55,282 bases of DNA from Dissophora ornata (lineage: Eukaryota > Mortierellomycota > Mortierellomycetes > Mortierellales > Mortierellaceae): the NCBI GenBank assembly GCA_025201705.1, contig MU616691.1, forward strand, positions 1-55,282, written 5' to 3'. Every line of letters begins with the position of its first letter. Positions within the stretch are counted from its first letter, which is position 1. The notes beneath the pieces were generated by a model. It did not search any database and was not told the origin of the DNA. It worked only from the letters and a program-made list of their open reading frames with translations. This document shows, piece by piece, positions 46,255-55,282 of the stretch. The translations under genes were made by a program, and so were the position numbers.

Positions 46255-46888
46255 GGTTAGAGATTGCTTAATAGGTTGAGGAGTGAGAAAGACAAGATGT
46301 GGTTGCGAGAAAAGAGGAGAAAAGGGGTGTGGGAAAAGAGATTGAGGCATGATGTAGTTACTACACGCCTTGGTCCAAGCGGTCAGGTGCCGAGCGTTGG
46401 TTTGTCGACGCTCCAGCCACCCGTGCACCACAGTGACACAAACAGGAAGAACCACGAAAGACGCGTCTCGCTTTGACTGACTGATGGATAAAATGTCATG
46501 TCAAACAAAAAAAAAGGCTCTCCGTCCCGTACGAAAACGAGATGAATCACATGCCAGAGGGGCGGGACTTGCTATTTGCAATTACACATCATACAGCACC
46601 TCCGCCGCCATGCAATTGAACGCATCCCGTGCAGCCCAGGCGATGCCCCTCGTTTCTCGGTGTTTTCCGTGGCTCGTTGCAGCCATCAGAGTTTATTCTC
46701 GCGCACACGGACAAATCGACTGATTGATCCCCCCCGCATCTTACTACATATCCCCGGACTATTCTTGTTTCTCCGTCCCTTTCCCTTTTTCATTCTTTTC
46801 TTCCATCCCCGCTCCGCACTCATCCATTCCACGCAGTCCCTTATCCCTTTTGAATCATTCAGCCAGGACCTGGACTAGGATCACCATA
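46255..46888. other. Divergent promoter region between the SRPBCC gene and ETF-QO
   Basis: It holds an A run at 46506-46515, a C run (46729-46735) and CT-rich leader sequence before the ETF-QO ATG. The frame upstream of 46889 reads as a low-complexity leader. No gene is seen. Confidence 0.55.
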
Positions 46889-49272
46889 ATGTCGTCGCTT
46901 GCTCACCTGGGCAGATCTTCTCGTGCCTTGAACTCAACCCTCTCGCGCTCCACTCTCGGAGCTGCCAGGGTCAACGCCACCACTGCCCCTAAACGCACCC
47001 TGCTCACCGTCGCATCTGCTCTCGGACGTCGCCAGGGTACTTCAGTCGCCCAGAAGGTTGCCTTCAGGAACACGCGCGCAAACCAGACTGCCATTCGCGC
47101 CTTCTCGCAGTCGTACCTTAGCTTGAACGCCTCCGAGGTCGACGAAGAGTCGGATGATCCGACCAAGGCCGAGCGCTTTGCGGACGAGACCGACGTGGTC
47201 ATTGTCGGTGGAGGCCCAGCTGGCCTCAGTGCTGCTATCAAGCTGAAACAGCTTGCTAACGCTGACGGTCGCGAGATCCGAGTTGTCCTTGTGGAGAAGG
47301 CAGGCGAGATTGGTAAGAAACTTGTTGTGCATGTCTGTGGCCACATACAAGTGTATGCATCTGCACGCGATGAAACATTTGGAACTTATCCGTAATTTCC
47401 TGATCCGCTGAACCTTCACTCGGATTTTCCTCGCAGGTGCACACACCCTTTCCGGTGCCGTTTTGGAGCCCCGAGCCTTGAACGAGCTGATTCCGGACTG
47501 GAAAGAGAAAGGCGTAAGTTTAAACTTTCCGGGCATTTTTCGTAACATCAGGAAACATGAATGCTGACAATGTTTACATTACATTATCCACCACAGGCTC
47601 CTCTGAATCAGCCTGCCCTTTACGACCAAATGAAGCTCTTTACCAAGAATTACGCAATCCCGCTGCCCCATCCTCCTCAAATGAACAACACGGGCAACTA
47701 CATCGTGTCGCTGAGCAACTACGTCAAGTGGCTCGGCGAGCAGGCCGAGGAGGCTGGCGTTGAGGTCTTTCCAGGATTCGCAGCCAGTGAGGTAAATCAT
47801 GTCCATTTTTGTTGCATTTTTCCCACGCTTGCGTCACGAACAACAAATACGCACACATTATCCACAATCCAAATGACTGCATGGCATTAACTGTTATCCT
47901 GAATGGCTCTTTGTAATCTCAGATTTTGTACAGCGAGGATGGCAGTGTCAAAGGTATTGCCACAAATGACGTTGGCCTGGACAAAAACTTTCAGCCAAAG
48001 GAGGGCTTTGAACGCGGCATGGAATTCCATGCCAAGGTCACGCTGTTTGCTGAAGGATGCCATGGCTCCTTGACCAAGCAGCTATTCCGCAAATTCAACC
48101 TCCGCGACGAGTGCGATCCCCAGACGTATGGTATCGGCTTGAAGGAGGTCTGGAAGATTGATCCCAGCAAGTCCAAACCCGGCACGGTAGTGCATGGATT
48201 GGGCTGGCCCATCGACAACGCCACCTACGGAGGCTCGTTTATTTACCACATGGGTGACGATATGCTCAGTCTGGGACTTGTCATTGGTCTCGACTATGAG
48301 AATCCTTACCTCCACCCATACAAGGAATTCCAGCGCTTCAAGCACCATCCGTATGTCAAGGACCTCTTGGAAGGAGGAGAATGCGTTGTCTATGGTGCGC
48401 GCGCAATTAATGAGGGCGGTCTTCAGTCCATCCCCAAGTTGTACTTCCCTGGCGGTGCCTTGATCGGATGCACAGCTGGTTTCTTGAACTTGGTCAAGAT
48501 CAAAGGCACGCACACAGCTATGAAGTCCGGTATGCTGGCTGCTGAATCTGCCTATGCGGCTATCACTGCCGAGGACTACTCTGAGGAGAAGCCTGTCGTG
48601 TTGGCTGATTTCGAGCAAAAGGTCAAGGACAGCTGGATCTGGAAGGAGCTGACTGAGGTTCGTAACTGCAGACCCAGTTTCCATACGCCCCTTGGAAACA
48701 TTGGAGGTGTTATCTACTCTGGCATAGATTCTATCCTCCTCAAGGGCAGGACTCCATGGACCTTCCACAACACTACGCCCGATCACGAGCGCCTCAAGGT
48801 CGCGAAGAATGCTAAGAAGATTGACTACCCCAAGCCAGACGGCGTTATCTCGTTTGATCTGCTGACGTCTGTCTCCAGGACAGGCACCAACCACACTGAG
48901 AATCAGCCTGTGCACCTGCGTCTTAAGAACAAGGACATTCCAGTCCAGCGCAACTTGAAGGTCTTTGACGGCCCTGAGGGACGCTTCTGCCCCGCTGGTG
49001 TGTATGAGTTTGTGGACGATGAGAGCGGTCCCGAGGGTTCGAAGAGGCTTCAGATCAACTCTCAGAACTGCATCCACTGCAAGACTTGCGATATTAAGGA
49101 CCCTAGTCAGAATATTGATTGGGTTGTACCAGAGGTAAGCTTGGACATCCCATGTAAAATGGCCCTTTTTCATGTATACGAATTTTTCTTTGTTGCAAGT
49201 CTGTCGTCACTGACCATCATCGCGTTTCTTTAACAATAGGGCGGCGGCGGACCCCAATACACTTTCACATAA
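46889..49272 (+). CDS. ETFDH: Electron transfer flavoprotein-ubiquinone oxidoreductase
   Basis: Five exons, 46889-47312, 47437-47513, 47597-47791, 47923-49134 and 49240-49272, encode 646 residues. The enzyme passes electrons from ETF (fatty-acid and amino-acid dehydrogenases) to ubiquinone in the inner mitochondrial membrane. Residues 1-75 form an Arg/Ser/Ala-rich presequence. The FAD site [17 protein letters not shown] is at about 103-119. The family signatures [45 protein letters not shown] and [14 protein letters not shown] follow. The 4Fe-4S cysteines are visible in [10 protein letters not shown] and [13 protein letters not shown]. The last exon has just eleven codons including the stop and supplies the conserved GGGGPQY end, which confirms the final splice. 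An AATAAA lies about 50 bases downstream. Confidence 0.97.
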
Positions 49273-49323
49273 AAAACCAAGGCCCGGGTTTTCTTCGTAA
49301 CATGCTTATATTTTAGATTCGTA

Positions 49324-49329
49324 AATAAA
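49324..49329 (+). terminator. Poly(A) signal of ETF-QO
   Basis: AATAAA 52 bases after the stop. The convergent EF-Ts gene stops at 49356, so the two transcripts very probably overlap at their 3' ends. Confidence 0.55.
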
Positions 49330-49355
49330 TTTGTCTTGGTCCTCAACTTTTTTTT

Positions 49356-50617
49356 TTACTTGTTCTCAATCTGGCGCCTCACTTCCTCTGCAAAGTCTAC
49401 AGTCTCTGCTTTGACCATACCCTCGCCCCTCTCCCATCTCAGCGCATCCACGACCTTGATTCTCAACCCCTCGTCCTTGGACACCTTGGCAATCACCTGC
49501 TCAACCTTTCCACCCCCAAAGATAAAAGGCTGGCGCATCAACACCCTCTCGTCCAGCCATGCATCAACCTCCTCAGGGGGAGCATGGCCGCCGTTCGAAA
49601 TCTCTAATGGGATTTTACAGTCTTCCTGATAAATTGTGATCGAGGGCGATGCAATCATGTGGCGAGTGAGCTGTCTCGACAAGGTGGTGACGGCGGCAGA
49701 GGGGACGACCTTCTTGGAGCCGCCCTGCTTTGAAACGAGTGTCAAGACAGAGATCGCTCCCATCTTGCCGGTGTAGGGGTGTTTGTCTCCTCCGTGGGTT
49801 GCACCTCCTGTCAAGACCAGACCCCGCTGGTTCTCGGGAATGTTGACGACTGCACAGCGACGCAATGAGATGTTTTCGCCCAACTTTCCAATCATTTTGG
49901 TGATTGACTCTTGGACAGTGCCGAACTCCTGCTGCACTGGTGCTTCAGTTCCTGCAGCGGCTGGTGTGGGGTCGGGTAGAATAGGCGCCTGCAACAAGTC
50001 CGCAATGAGAACCTCCTGAGTGAGCCCCTTCTGATCAGACGATCCAGCAGAGGGCCCATCGACGACTAGGAGAGCGGTGGAGGCGATCTGGCTGACAAGG
50101 CTTTTGAAGAGGTCGTTTCTCGAGACAAAGTCAGTTTCGCAGTTGACCTACAATTCAAGGATCAGAAACGTATGCATCGACGGTTTTGTTAGTTTGCGAG
50201 AGAGGTCAATACGGGTGATCGAATAACTTCGGGAGTTGTAGGGGGGGGGATCACATTTACCTCAACAATAGCTCCACGGTTTCCGTGCTCTCCCACATTG
50301 CCCACGACGACACCAACGAGACCCTCGAGAGCCTGGCGATCCTTCAGCTTTTCTGCTTTTTTGAGGCCTGACTTGGCCTCGTCCTCGCGAACCCACTCAA
50401 GGGCTTTTTCCAGATCGTTGTTGGTCTGAATGAGGGCCTCCTTGGCTTTCATCATAGAAATGCCTTCGATCGTCTTGCGGATCTCGGCAATGAGCTTGAT
50501 GTTGGGCTTAGCTGCTGGTGTGGACGCGGCGGTAGTGGCATGGCGAAGAAGCAAGTGACGCGAGACTGAGAGTGCCCTGAGGGCGCTGGAGGATGGGCGA
50601 AGCAAGGAGCGGAACAT
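49356..50617 (-). CDS. TSFM: Mitochondrial translation elongation factor Ts
   Basis: Two exons, 50617-50261 and 50147-49356, with a 113-base intron, give 382 residues. EF-Ts recharges EF-Tu with GTP during mitochondrial protein synthesis. A presequence (MFRSLLRPSSSALRALSVSRHLL) is followed by the UBA-like N-terminal domain (IKLIAEIRKTIEGISMMKAKEAL, a slightly divergent form of the usual RxxTGAGMMDCKKAL), then the conserved EVNCETDFVSRND that spans the splice junction. The core domain continues with LGENISLRRCAVV and HTGKMG-like YTGKMGAISVL. Fungal-type inserts rich in Pro/Ala and Ser/Gly lie between the subdomains. The C-terminal VDFAEEVRRQIENK is regular. The start at 50617 gives a good presequence; an upstream in-frame ATG at 50743 is less likely. 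Confidence 0.95.
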
Positions 50618-51042
50618 GGTGGCAGTCGGGAAGGTTTCGACAACGACGGGTGTGGGAATCCCGTAACAACGAAGATGCCTAGGTGGCTTTGTATTTTTTG
50701 CACCCAGGAAACGCCACCAAACCGCGGGATCAAATTTCTCCATTAGGGAGGACTGACAGGATTCAATCCCGGATAATTTTTTCGCAATGCTCCGGACATG
50801 CTAACTTGTGATGGTGGCTTCCCCGCTTTGAGTCATTGAGCGCGGGCGCTCAATGTTGTAGAAAGTAGAATGTTGGGAAATCAAATGATGGGTATGGCAT
50901 GAACCGAACGATATCCGGAAACGAATAAGGTTCTTTAAGGGTTTTTTTTTGCGCCGTGCATGAGTACAGGCTGGTCGTCATCTCTGCCAAAGATGCTTTG
51001 TCACTCTTGAACCATCTCCAACCGACAGCCCACAGAACAAGA
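50618..51042. other. Divergent promoter region between EF-Ts and the thioesterase
   Basis: A 425-base region with a T run at about 50942-50950 and no obvious TATA box. A short palindromic stretch, GAGCGCGGGCGCTC, lies at 50838-50851 and could be a regulator site. Nothing coding is seen. Confidence 0.5.
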
Positions 51043-52226
51043 ATGCTGCTCCATCGGCGCGCAATCTCCCTCCACCAGGCGCTTTCGCAGTCCACTGTCA
51101 CACACTCCCATGGGGCAGGCAGAGCCTGGTCCTGTGCGCAGCACAGCCCTCTCAGGAACAGATATTATCTCTATTCCACCAACGCCCCCTCTTCTTCTTC
51201 CGCCTCCTCTTCAGCAACAGCTCCGTCAATCGACTCTTCAGGATCCAGTTCACAGCAGTCGGGTGGGCGCCTTGGCGGATGGATCCGCCGGATCTCGCTC
51301 ATGTCAGCTTCGGCAGCCGTAGGAGCGCTCGCATACTCTAGACTGGATCCTGCTAGCGTAGGCGGATTCAGCAGCATGCCTATCGGAAAGATCCAGCCAA
51401 CGATTTTGGGCACAGAGGAACCGGACCAGCCCTTCCCCTCCAATGGAAAACCAAGCCCAGAAAAGATGGAAGAGGTTAAGCGATCTGTCCTGCTAGAGAA
51501 GGAGATACAGGACTTGGCTCTTGTACACGAGTACAAGGGTATGGTCAAGGAAGGTCAATGGAAACAAGCGGATCCCTTTTGGTACCTGACCAAAGTGACG
51601 GAGCGCCATCACCTGCTTGCAGGATCTCTCCGGGGCGAAAACATGCTGAGCGTTACCCCACTCAAGTTTGAGAGGAAGGACAAAAAAGCCATCGTTCTGT
51701 TCATGCACCTGGGACGTAGTCTTTGCGGTCACGATGGGATCATCCATGGTGGACTTTTAGCTACTGTGCTTGGTACGTCACTCATGCGCGGCGTGTATGA
51801 CGAATTGGTGTTGTGTTTGTTACTCACGCTCTGCTTTTTGAAATTGTCATAGATGAAGCGACAGGAATGGTCGTAAGTCCACTTTTCGATTTGGCGCTCA
51901 TTGATAGCAGCACTGTTGGTAGATTGTGTCGTCTCTGATAACTTCTTTGGACTTTGAATATAATCAACTAGGCCTTACCGAACTTGCCATACCACATTGG
52001 TTTCACAGCCAACCTTAACATCAACTACCGCAAGCCTGTCAAAGCTGACCAGTTTGTGATGGTCAAGGCCGAGTTTGAAAGGTCTGAGGGTCGAAAGGGA
52101 TACACAGTTGCAAGCATCCAAGATGTGCATGGCAACATCCTAGTCGAGTGTACGGCACTCTTCATCTCACCTAAGAATCCAGTGGCGATGGTTGCGAACT
52201 ATGTGAAAAACTCCCTCGGACTTTAG
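51043..52226 (+). CDS. 4HBT (hotdog-fold) thioesterase, probably mitochondrial
   Basis: Three exons, 51043-51772, 51853-51872 and 51972-52226, encode 334 residues. Residues 1-60 are Arg/Ser/His-rich, like a mitochondrial presequence, followed by Ser-rich linker and one hydrophobic segment (SLMSASAAVGALAYS, about 95-110) that may anchor it to the inner membrane. The hotdog domain is C-terminal: CGHDGIIHGGLLATVLDEAT carries the HGG and DE active-site pattern of acyl-CoA thioesterases, followed by FTANLNINYRKPVKADQF and GNILVECTALFISPK. Length and plan resemble fungal FMP10-type and THEM4-type proteins; this is recognition by pattern. The middle exon has only 20 bases and encodes the DEATGMV active-site segment. 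An alternative in-frame ATG at 50956 exists. Confidence 0.88.
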
Positions 52227-54203
52227 AATCGCCCTCGTAATACAATCCATAAACGCGTATAGATGCATAGAGAACATACAGAAACAAATGATAGAATACC
52301 AGCCCTCGCTGACGATGGCCTCCGAAATGGATTGGATTGTTTGAGATATACGAGGCAATGGAAGCTGACTCCCACACTTGAACCAACAAATCTTTACTGA
52401 TGCCTAAATAACTGTTCTTGGCCTCATTACTGGCAAGTCCAACATAGCAATTGTAAATGAGCTTGAGGACTGAGAGAGCAAAGCGAAAGGCAGGAAAGTC
52501 TAGGCAACGGGATACTGCAAGGACAAATACGTGATTAGGAAAGGGCCACTGCGAGCCCTTGTACACATGAGCGTGGCTTACATCATTGTGGCCTTTGCTG
52601 TGCTGGACCCTCTACACATCTGCAAGAAAAGGGAGTAGAGTCCACTTCCCCACTTCACCAATGTTGCAGCATCTAGGTTGGGCCTATGATGGGCGACGCC
52701 CTGCCACTGTCACGGCAACATACCCGAGATTTTCATGGAAGCCATGGTTGTACAAGGAGCACAGCCAAGCTCGTGCTTGTTTGCTCGCACACACACAGCT
52801 TGAATATAAATTCACATTCCTGCAAACTGTTTAATGCAACTCAAAACACTGCAAACAAAGGCAGCAGTAATTCCTGAGCAGCAACCGTGACTAGACTAGC
52901 CCCTGTTTCCACAACAACAAAGGAATGCAGTAAGCAACTTCTTGGTCTGAGAGGCGCAATTAGACTGAAAGCGTGCATCGGGTTTCCTAATCTTCCTAAA
53001 ACATTTTTGTACAGCGAGGGGAGTGCAGCGGCCGTACCTGAACAGAACCGAAACACTAGGAGAGAGTTCCCTCCCCGACGCAACACATTCACGCAGGACT
53101 GACACCCAGATATAGCTCCGATATTTCCACGCAGAGGCCATATAGTCTAGTTATATAGAGGCGATTCGCCCAATTGAAAGTTCGCACAGAGAGGACCCAG
53201 AGAGGGAACAGATGGAGAAGGGGATGGCCCGAGACAGCGACTAAAGAAGGTCGTTTATTGTTGGATGAATCTCGATATCAATCAATCAGCAGGCACAACG
53301 CACATGCGGAGAGAGAAAAAGATGGAGGGTGGGAAAGTAAGATGGGGTTGAGCGAAAACAAGATTCTATTATTATTATATCGACGTTGACTTGAATCGTT
53401 TGCAACTCCACTCATTTCTTTGTATTAGACAATAGACTAGTTATTGATTATTACAGAATGCACATGTATTGCTATTCCGCTCAGTCTTCGTTGTCAGAAC
53501 GGACAAAGAGCAACGAGCTTGCACGACGAAGAACAGCACGTACACAAACTCGACTAGACAATTGGATTACAGGTAGGAGCCTCTGTCTTGCGGTCTTTAC
53601 ATGAAGCGGTGTTTGTTCAGGCCAGGACACCCAGACAACCAACCACGGTGGCCGCCAGGGCAAAGACCAAATAGGAAGCGAAACGGACCTTGTTTATTTA
53701 TATCCGCCATTGTCCGAGACAAGAGCGTTCAACATCGAAAGCAAATGATGGCATCAGTTATCATTCATGGCAAATAGCGAAGCGGCGATAAATGTCGCTG
53801 TCCCGCCAGGCATACATCAATTTCCTTGCATTCTCGCCCGTCCCCGTCAACGTACTTTGTTTATGCGTACAGTGATTGTTTGTCAAGATGTTATCTAATC
53901 ATTTTTTTTCCCTTGAGCAGAGCACCGTGCGAAAGTGATCTGCAGCACGTCGCGGCAGTTCACACCACCATGCCTTGATCCTTTGGCTTTATTGCATCTG
54001 TGGTGTCTCTGCCTCGGGAAGGCTCTATATTTCTTCATGCAGCACTGTGTGGTCCTGTCGGAAGGGATCCCTGAATCGCTGACTTACGACTAAACAATAT
54101 AAATGCATTGCCGCGAATTGCATGGGGCATCAAGGGGCTCGGACAGGCACCGCAATAATATCCCTCAACCAATTTTTACACAGCGTGTAGACGGTGGCCC
54201 ATT

Positions 54204-54254
54204 ATGCAAAACTGCGGGCCATGCAAAACTGCGGGCCATGCAAAACTGCGGGCC
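54204..54254 (+). repeat. Three perfect copies of a 17-base tandem repeat
   Basis: Unit ATGCAAAACTGCGGGCC at 54204-54220, 54221-54237 and 54238-54254, followed by a degenerate ATGCGCC. Directly visible. The unit contains GGGCC and its length is not a multiple of three, so coding use is unlikely. Confidence 0.95.
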
Positions 54255-54887
54255 ATGCGCCATGCATCAATAACAAAAGGTCTGGCGGTAGCTGAATGTG
54301 TAAAAGTGACGAGAATCACGTATTTTCAGTCCTGTATGAACACAAGCATGTTCTTTGTGCTGACTAGATGTCTAAACGACCTGCGCCTTTGCCTGTTCTA
54401 TGGCAGTTGCGCGAGATGGCTAACAGGATTTCGCCATGCGGTCAGTCTATGCGACGTTGTTCGAGAGAAAGCGAATGCGTGGATGCATAAACAAAAGATA
54501 AAATAAGCAGCAACACATGCATTTGCAGTTTGTGTCTTTTATTTTAAAAAAATAAACCTGCGAGTGTATATTTTAATTCCCCCAAGACTGGAGAGCGCGG
54601 AACAGTTAGCCGGTAAATGGTGCACAGTACAACGGTACATATTGTTCTTTGTATTCAAAGAGACTAGGTTCGTGATGAAGAGCGTGCATTCAATTTTCAA
54701 TTTTCAAATAGAACAGAATTTATACATTTCTGCACAGGACTCAACGGTGTTTTTTTTCCCTGTTCTTGTTGGATGATGTCAAGGTGGAGAATGGCCGTTT
54801 GATTTCTGCCCCGCCAGCCAATGGGATCCGAGCGGCAAGTGTCGTGGATGTGCCGGGACACCAGCGCTGTGGATGCGGATAGTCCAT

Positions 54888-54911
54888 GGATGTGGATGTG
54901 GATGTGGATGT
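54888..54911 (+). repeat. Four copies of the hexamer GGATGT
   Basis: A short perfect tandem array, directly visible. On either strand it would read as a two-residue repeat but no gene context supports that. Confidence 0.9.
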
Positions 54912-55282
54912 GTGCATGGCAGGGATCGTCTCTGCGGTGGTGGACGACATCAGGCATAACATCAGATGGTGTCATCCATTCTGTTTTGGCATATTCCACA
55001 GAGTGGGTTTGGTGCAAAGAGCGAGACGCGAGAGAGAAATAGAAATCAAGAGAGAAAAGAGAGGGAGACGACAGAGGGCGTGAGAGGGTGTGGGTGTGCA
55101 CAGTGAGACATTTTTCATGAAGTGCTTGTGCGCTTTATTTACTTTCCCCACTGCTTTTCTTTTTCTTTGGCTGTCTTCACTCTCTCACACTGTCATCGCA
55201 AACATCTCTCTTCTCTCCTTCTCCATTCGCCATTGCCTCATTCCCCGCCTCGATCTCACCCCCGCCACTCTCGCCCGCATCC

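Larger units (their letters stand above)
52227..55282. other. Terminal region of about 3 kb without a supportable gene
   Basis: Right of the thioesterase I find no clear gene. Two weak coding hints are noted: the minus-strand frame 52171-52566 (131 codons) with a helix-like run LSVLKLIYNCYVGLASNEA, and a minus-strand hydrophobic peptide at about 53628-53690 (FASYLVFALAATVVGCLGVL followed by Ala and a stop) that lacks an ATG in its frame. The last 160 bases are C/T-rich and look like the promoter and leader of a plus-strand gene that starts beyond the window. Confidence 0.5.

Noticed and set aside
48082..49173. A 363-codon open frame on the minus strand
   Set aside because: It is the exact antisense of the conserved ETF-QO exon 4; the codon pattern of the sense gene keeps this frame open by chance.
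52171..52566. Minus-strand frame of 131 codons after the thioesterase
   Set aside because: It begins inside the end of the thioesterase gene and has a helical stretch but no recognisable family; it may be chance or antisense to the 3' region.
1..55282. tRNA, rRNA, CRISPR or mobile-element genes
   Set aside because: A read-through for tRNA T-loop boxes, regularly spaced repeats, transposase or reverse-transcriptase motifs gave no convincing case. By-eye reading can miss intron-containing tRNAs; a tRNA covariance scan would decide.

Overview
The window looks like nuclear DNA of a filamentous fungus. It carries dense, intron-containing genes on both strands. Introns are GT-AG and mostly 70-150 bases long. 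CT-rich tracts precede many start codons and AATAAA signals follow many stop codons. The presence of a complex I subunit, the style of the promoters and the closeness of several proteins to early-diverging fungal versions suggest Mucoromycota, perhaps Mortierellomycotina. The lineage is inference; no ribosomal RNA is present to settle it. I found no CRISPR array, phage, virus, insertion sequence, tRNA or rRNA.

Layout from left to right: a YdgJ-like Gfo/Idh/MocA oxidoreductase (+); a multi-span membrane and coiled-coil protein resembling fungal AcrB (+); a DUF2828 protein with a vWA domain (+); a 1255-residue glutamine-rich protein of unknown role (+); STT3, the catalytic oligosaccharyltransferase subunit (-); raptor/KOG1 of TORC1 (-); a YHM2-type mitochondrial carrier (+); the WD40 ribosome-biogenesis protein PWP1 (-); the 24 kDa subunit of complex I (-); a membrane-anchored GT5 glycosyltransferase (-); a disordered protein with two PWWE motifs (+); a SAC3/PCI-like protein (+); a secreted subtilase in nine exons (-). 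A gene-poor stretch of about 4 kb follows. Then come a four-span membrane protein (+), cohesion factor DCC1 (-), a small SRPBCC protein (-), ETF-ubiquinone oxidoreductase (+), mitochondrial EF-Ts (-), a 4HBT thioesterase (+), and about 3 kb with no gene I can support.

The genes do not form one pathway. Most are housekeeping. Several serve mitochondria (citrate/oxoglutarate carrier, complex I, ETF-QO, EF-Ts, probably the thioesterase), and EF-Ts and the thioesterase share a divergent promoter region. The most unusual items are the type II membrane GT5 enzyme with an altered donor-binding motif; a stretch of the AcrB-like gene where a transmembrane-like peptide is split over reading frames; two micro-exons of 20 and 25 bases; a 756-base intron in the carrier gene; and three sizeable proteins I cannot assign to a family. 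Exon boundaries were worked out by eye from splice sites, frame continuity and known family motifs, and the exon sums are divisible by three in every gene.
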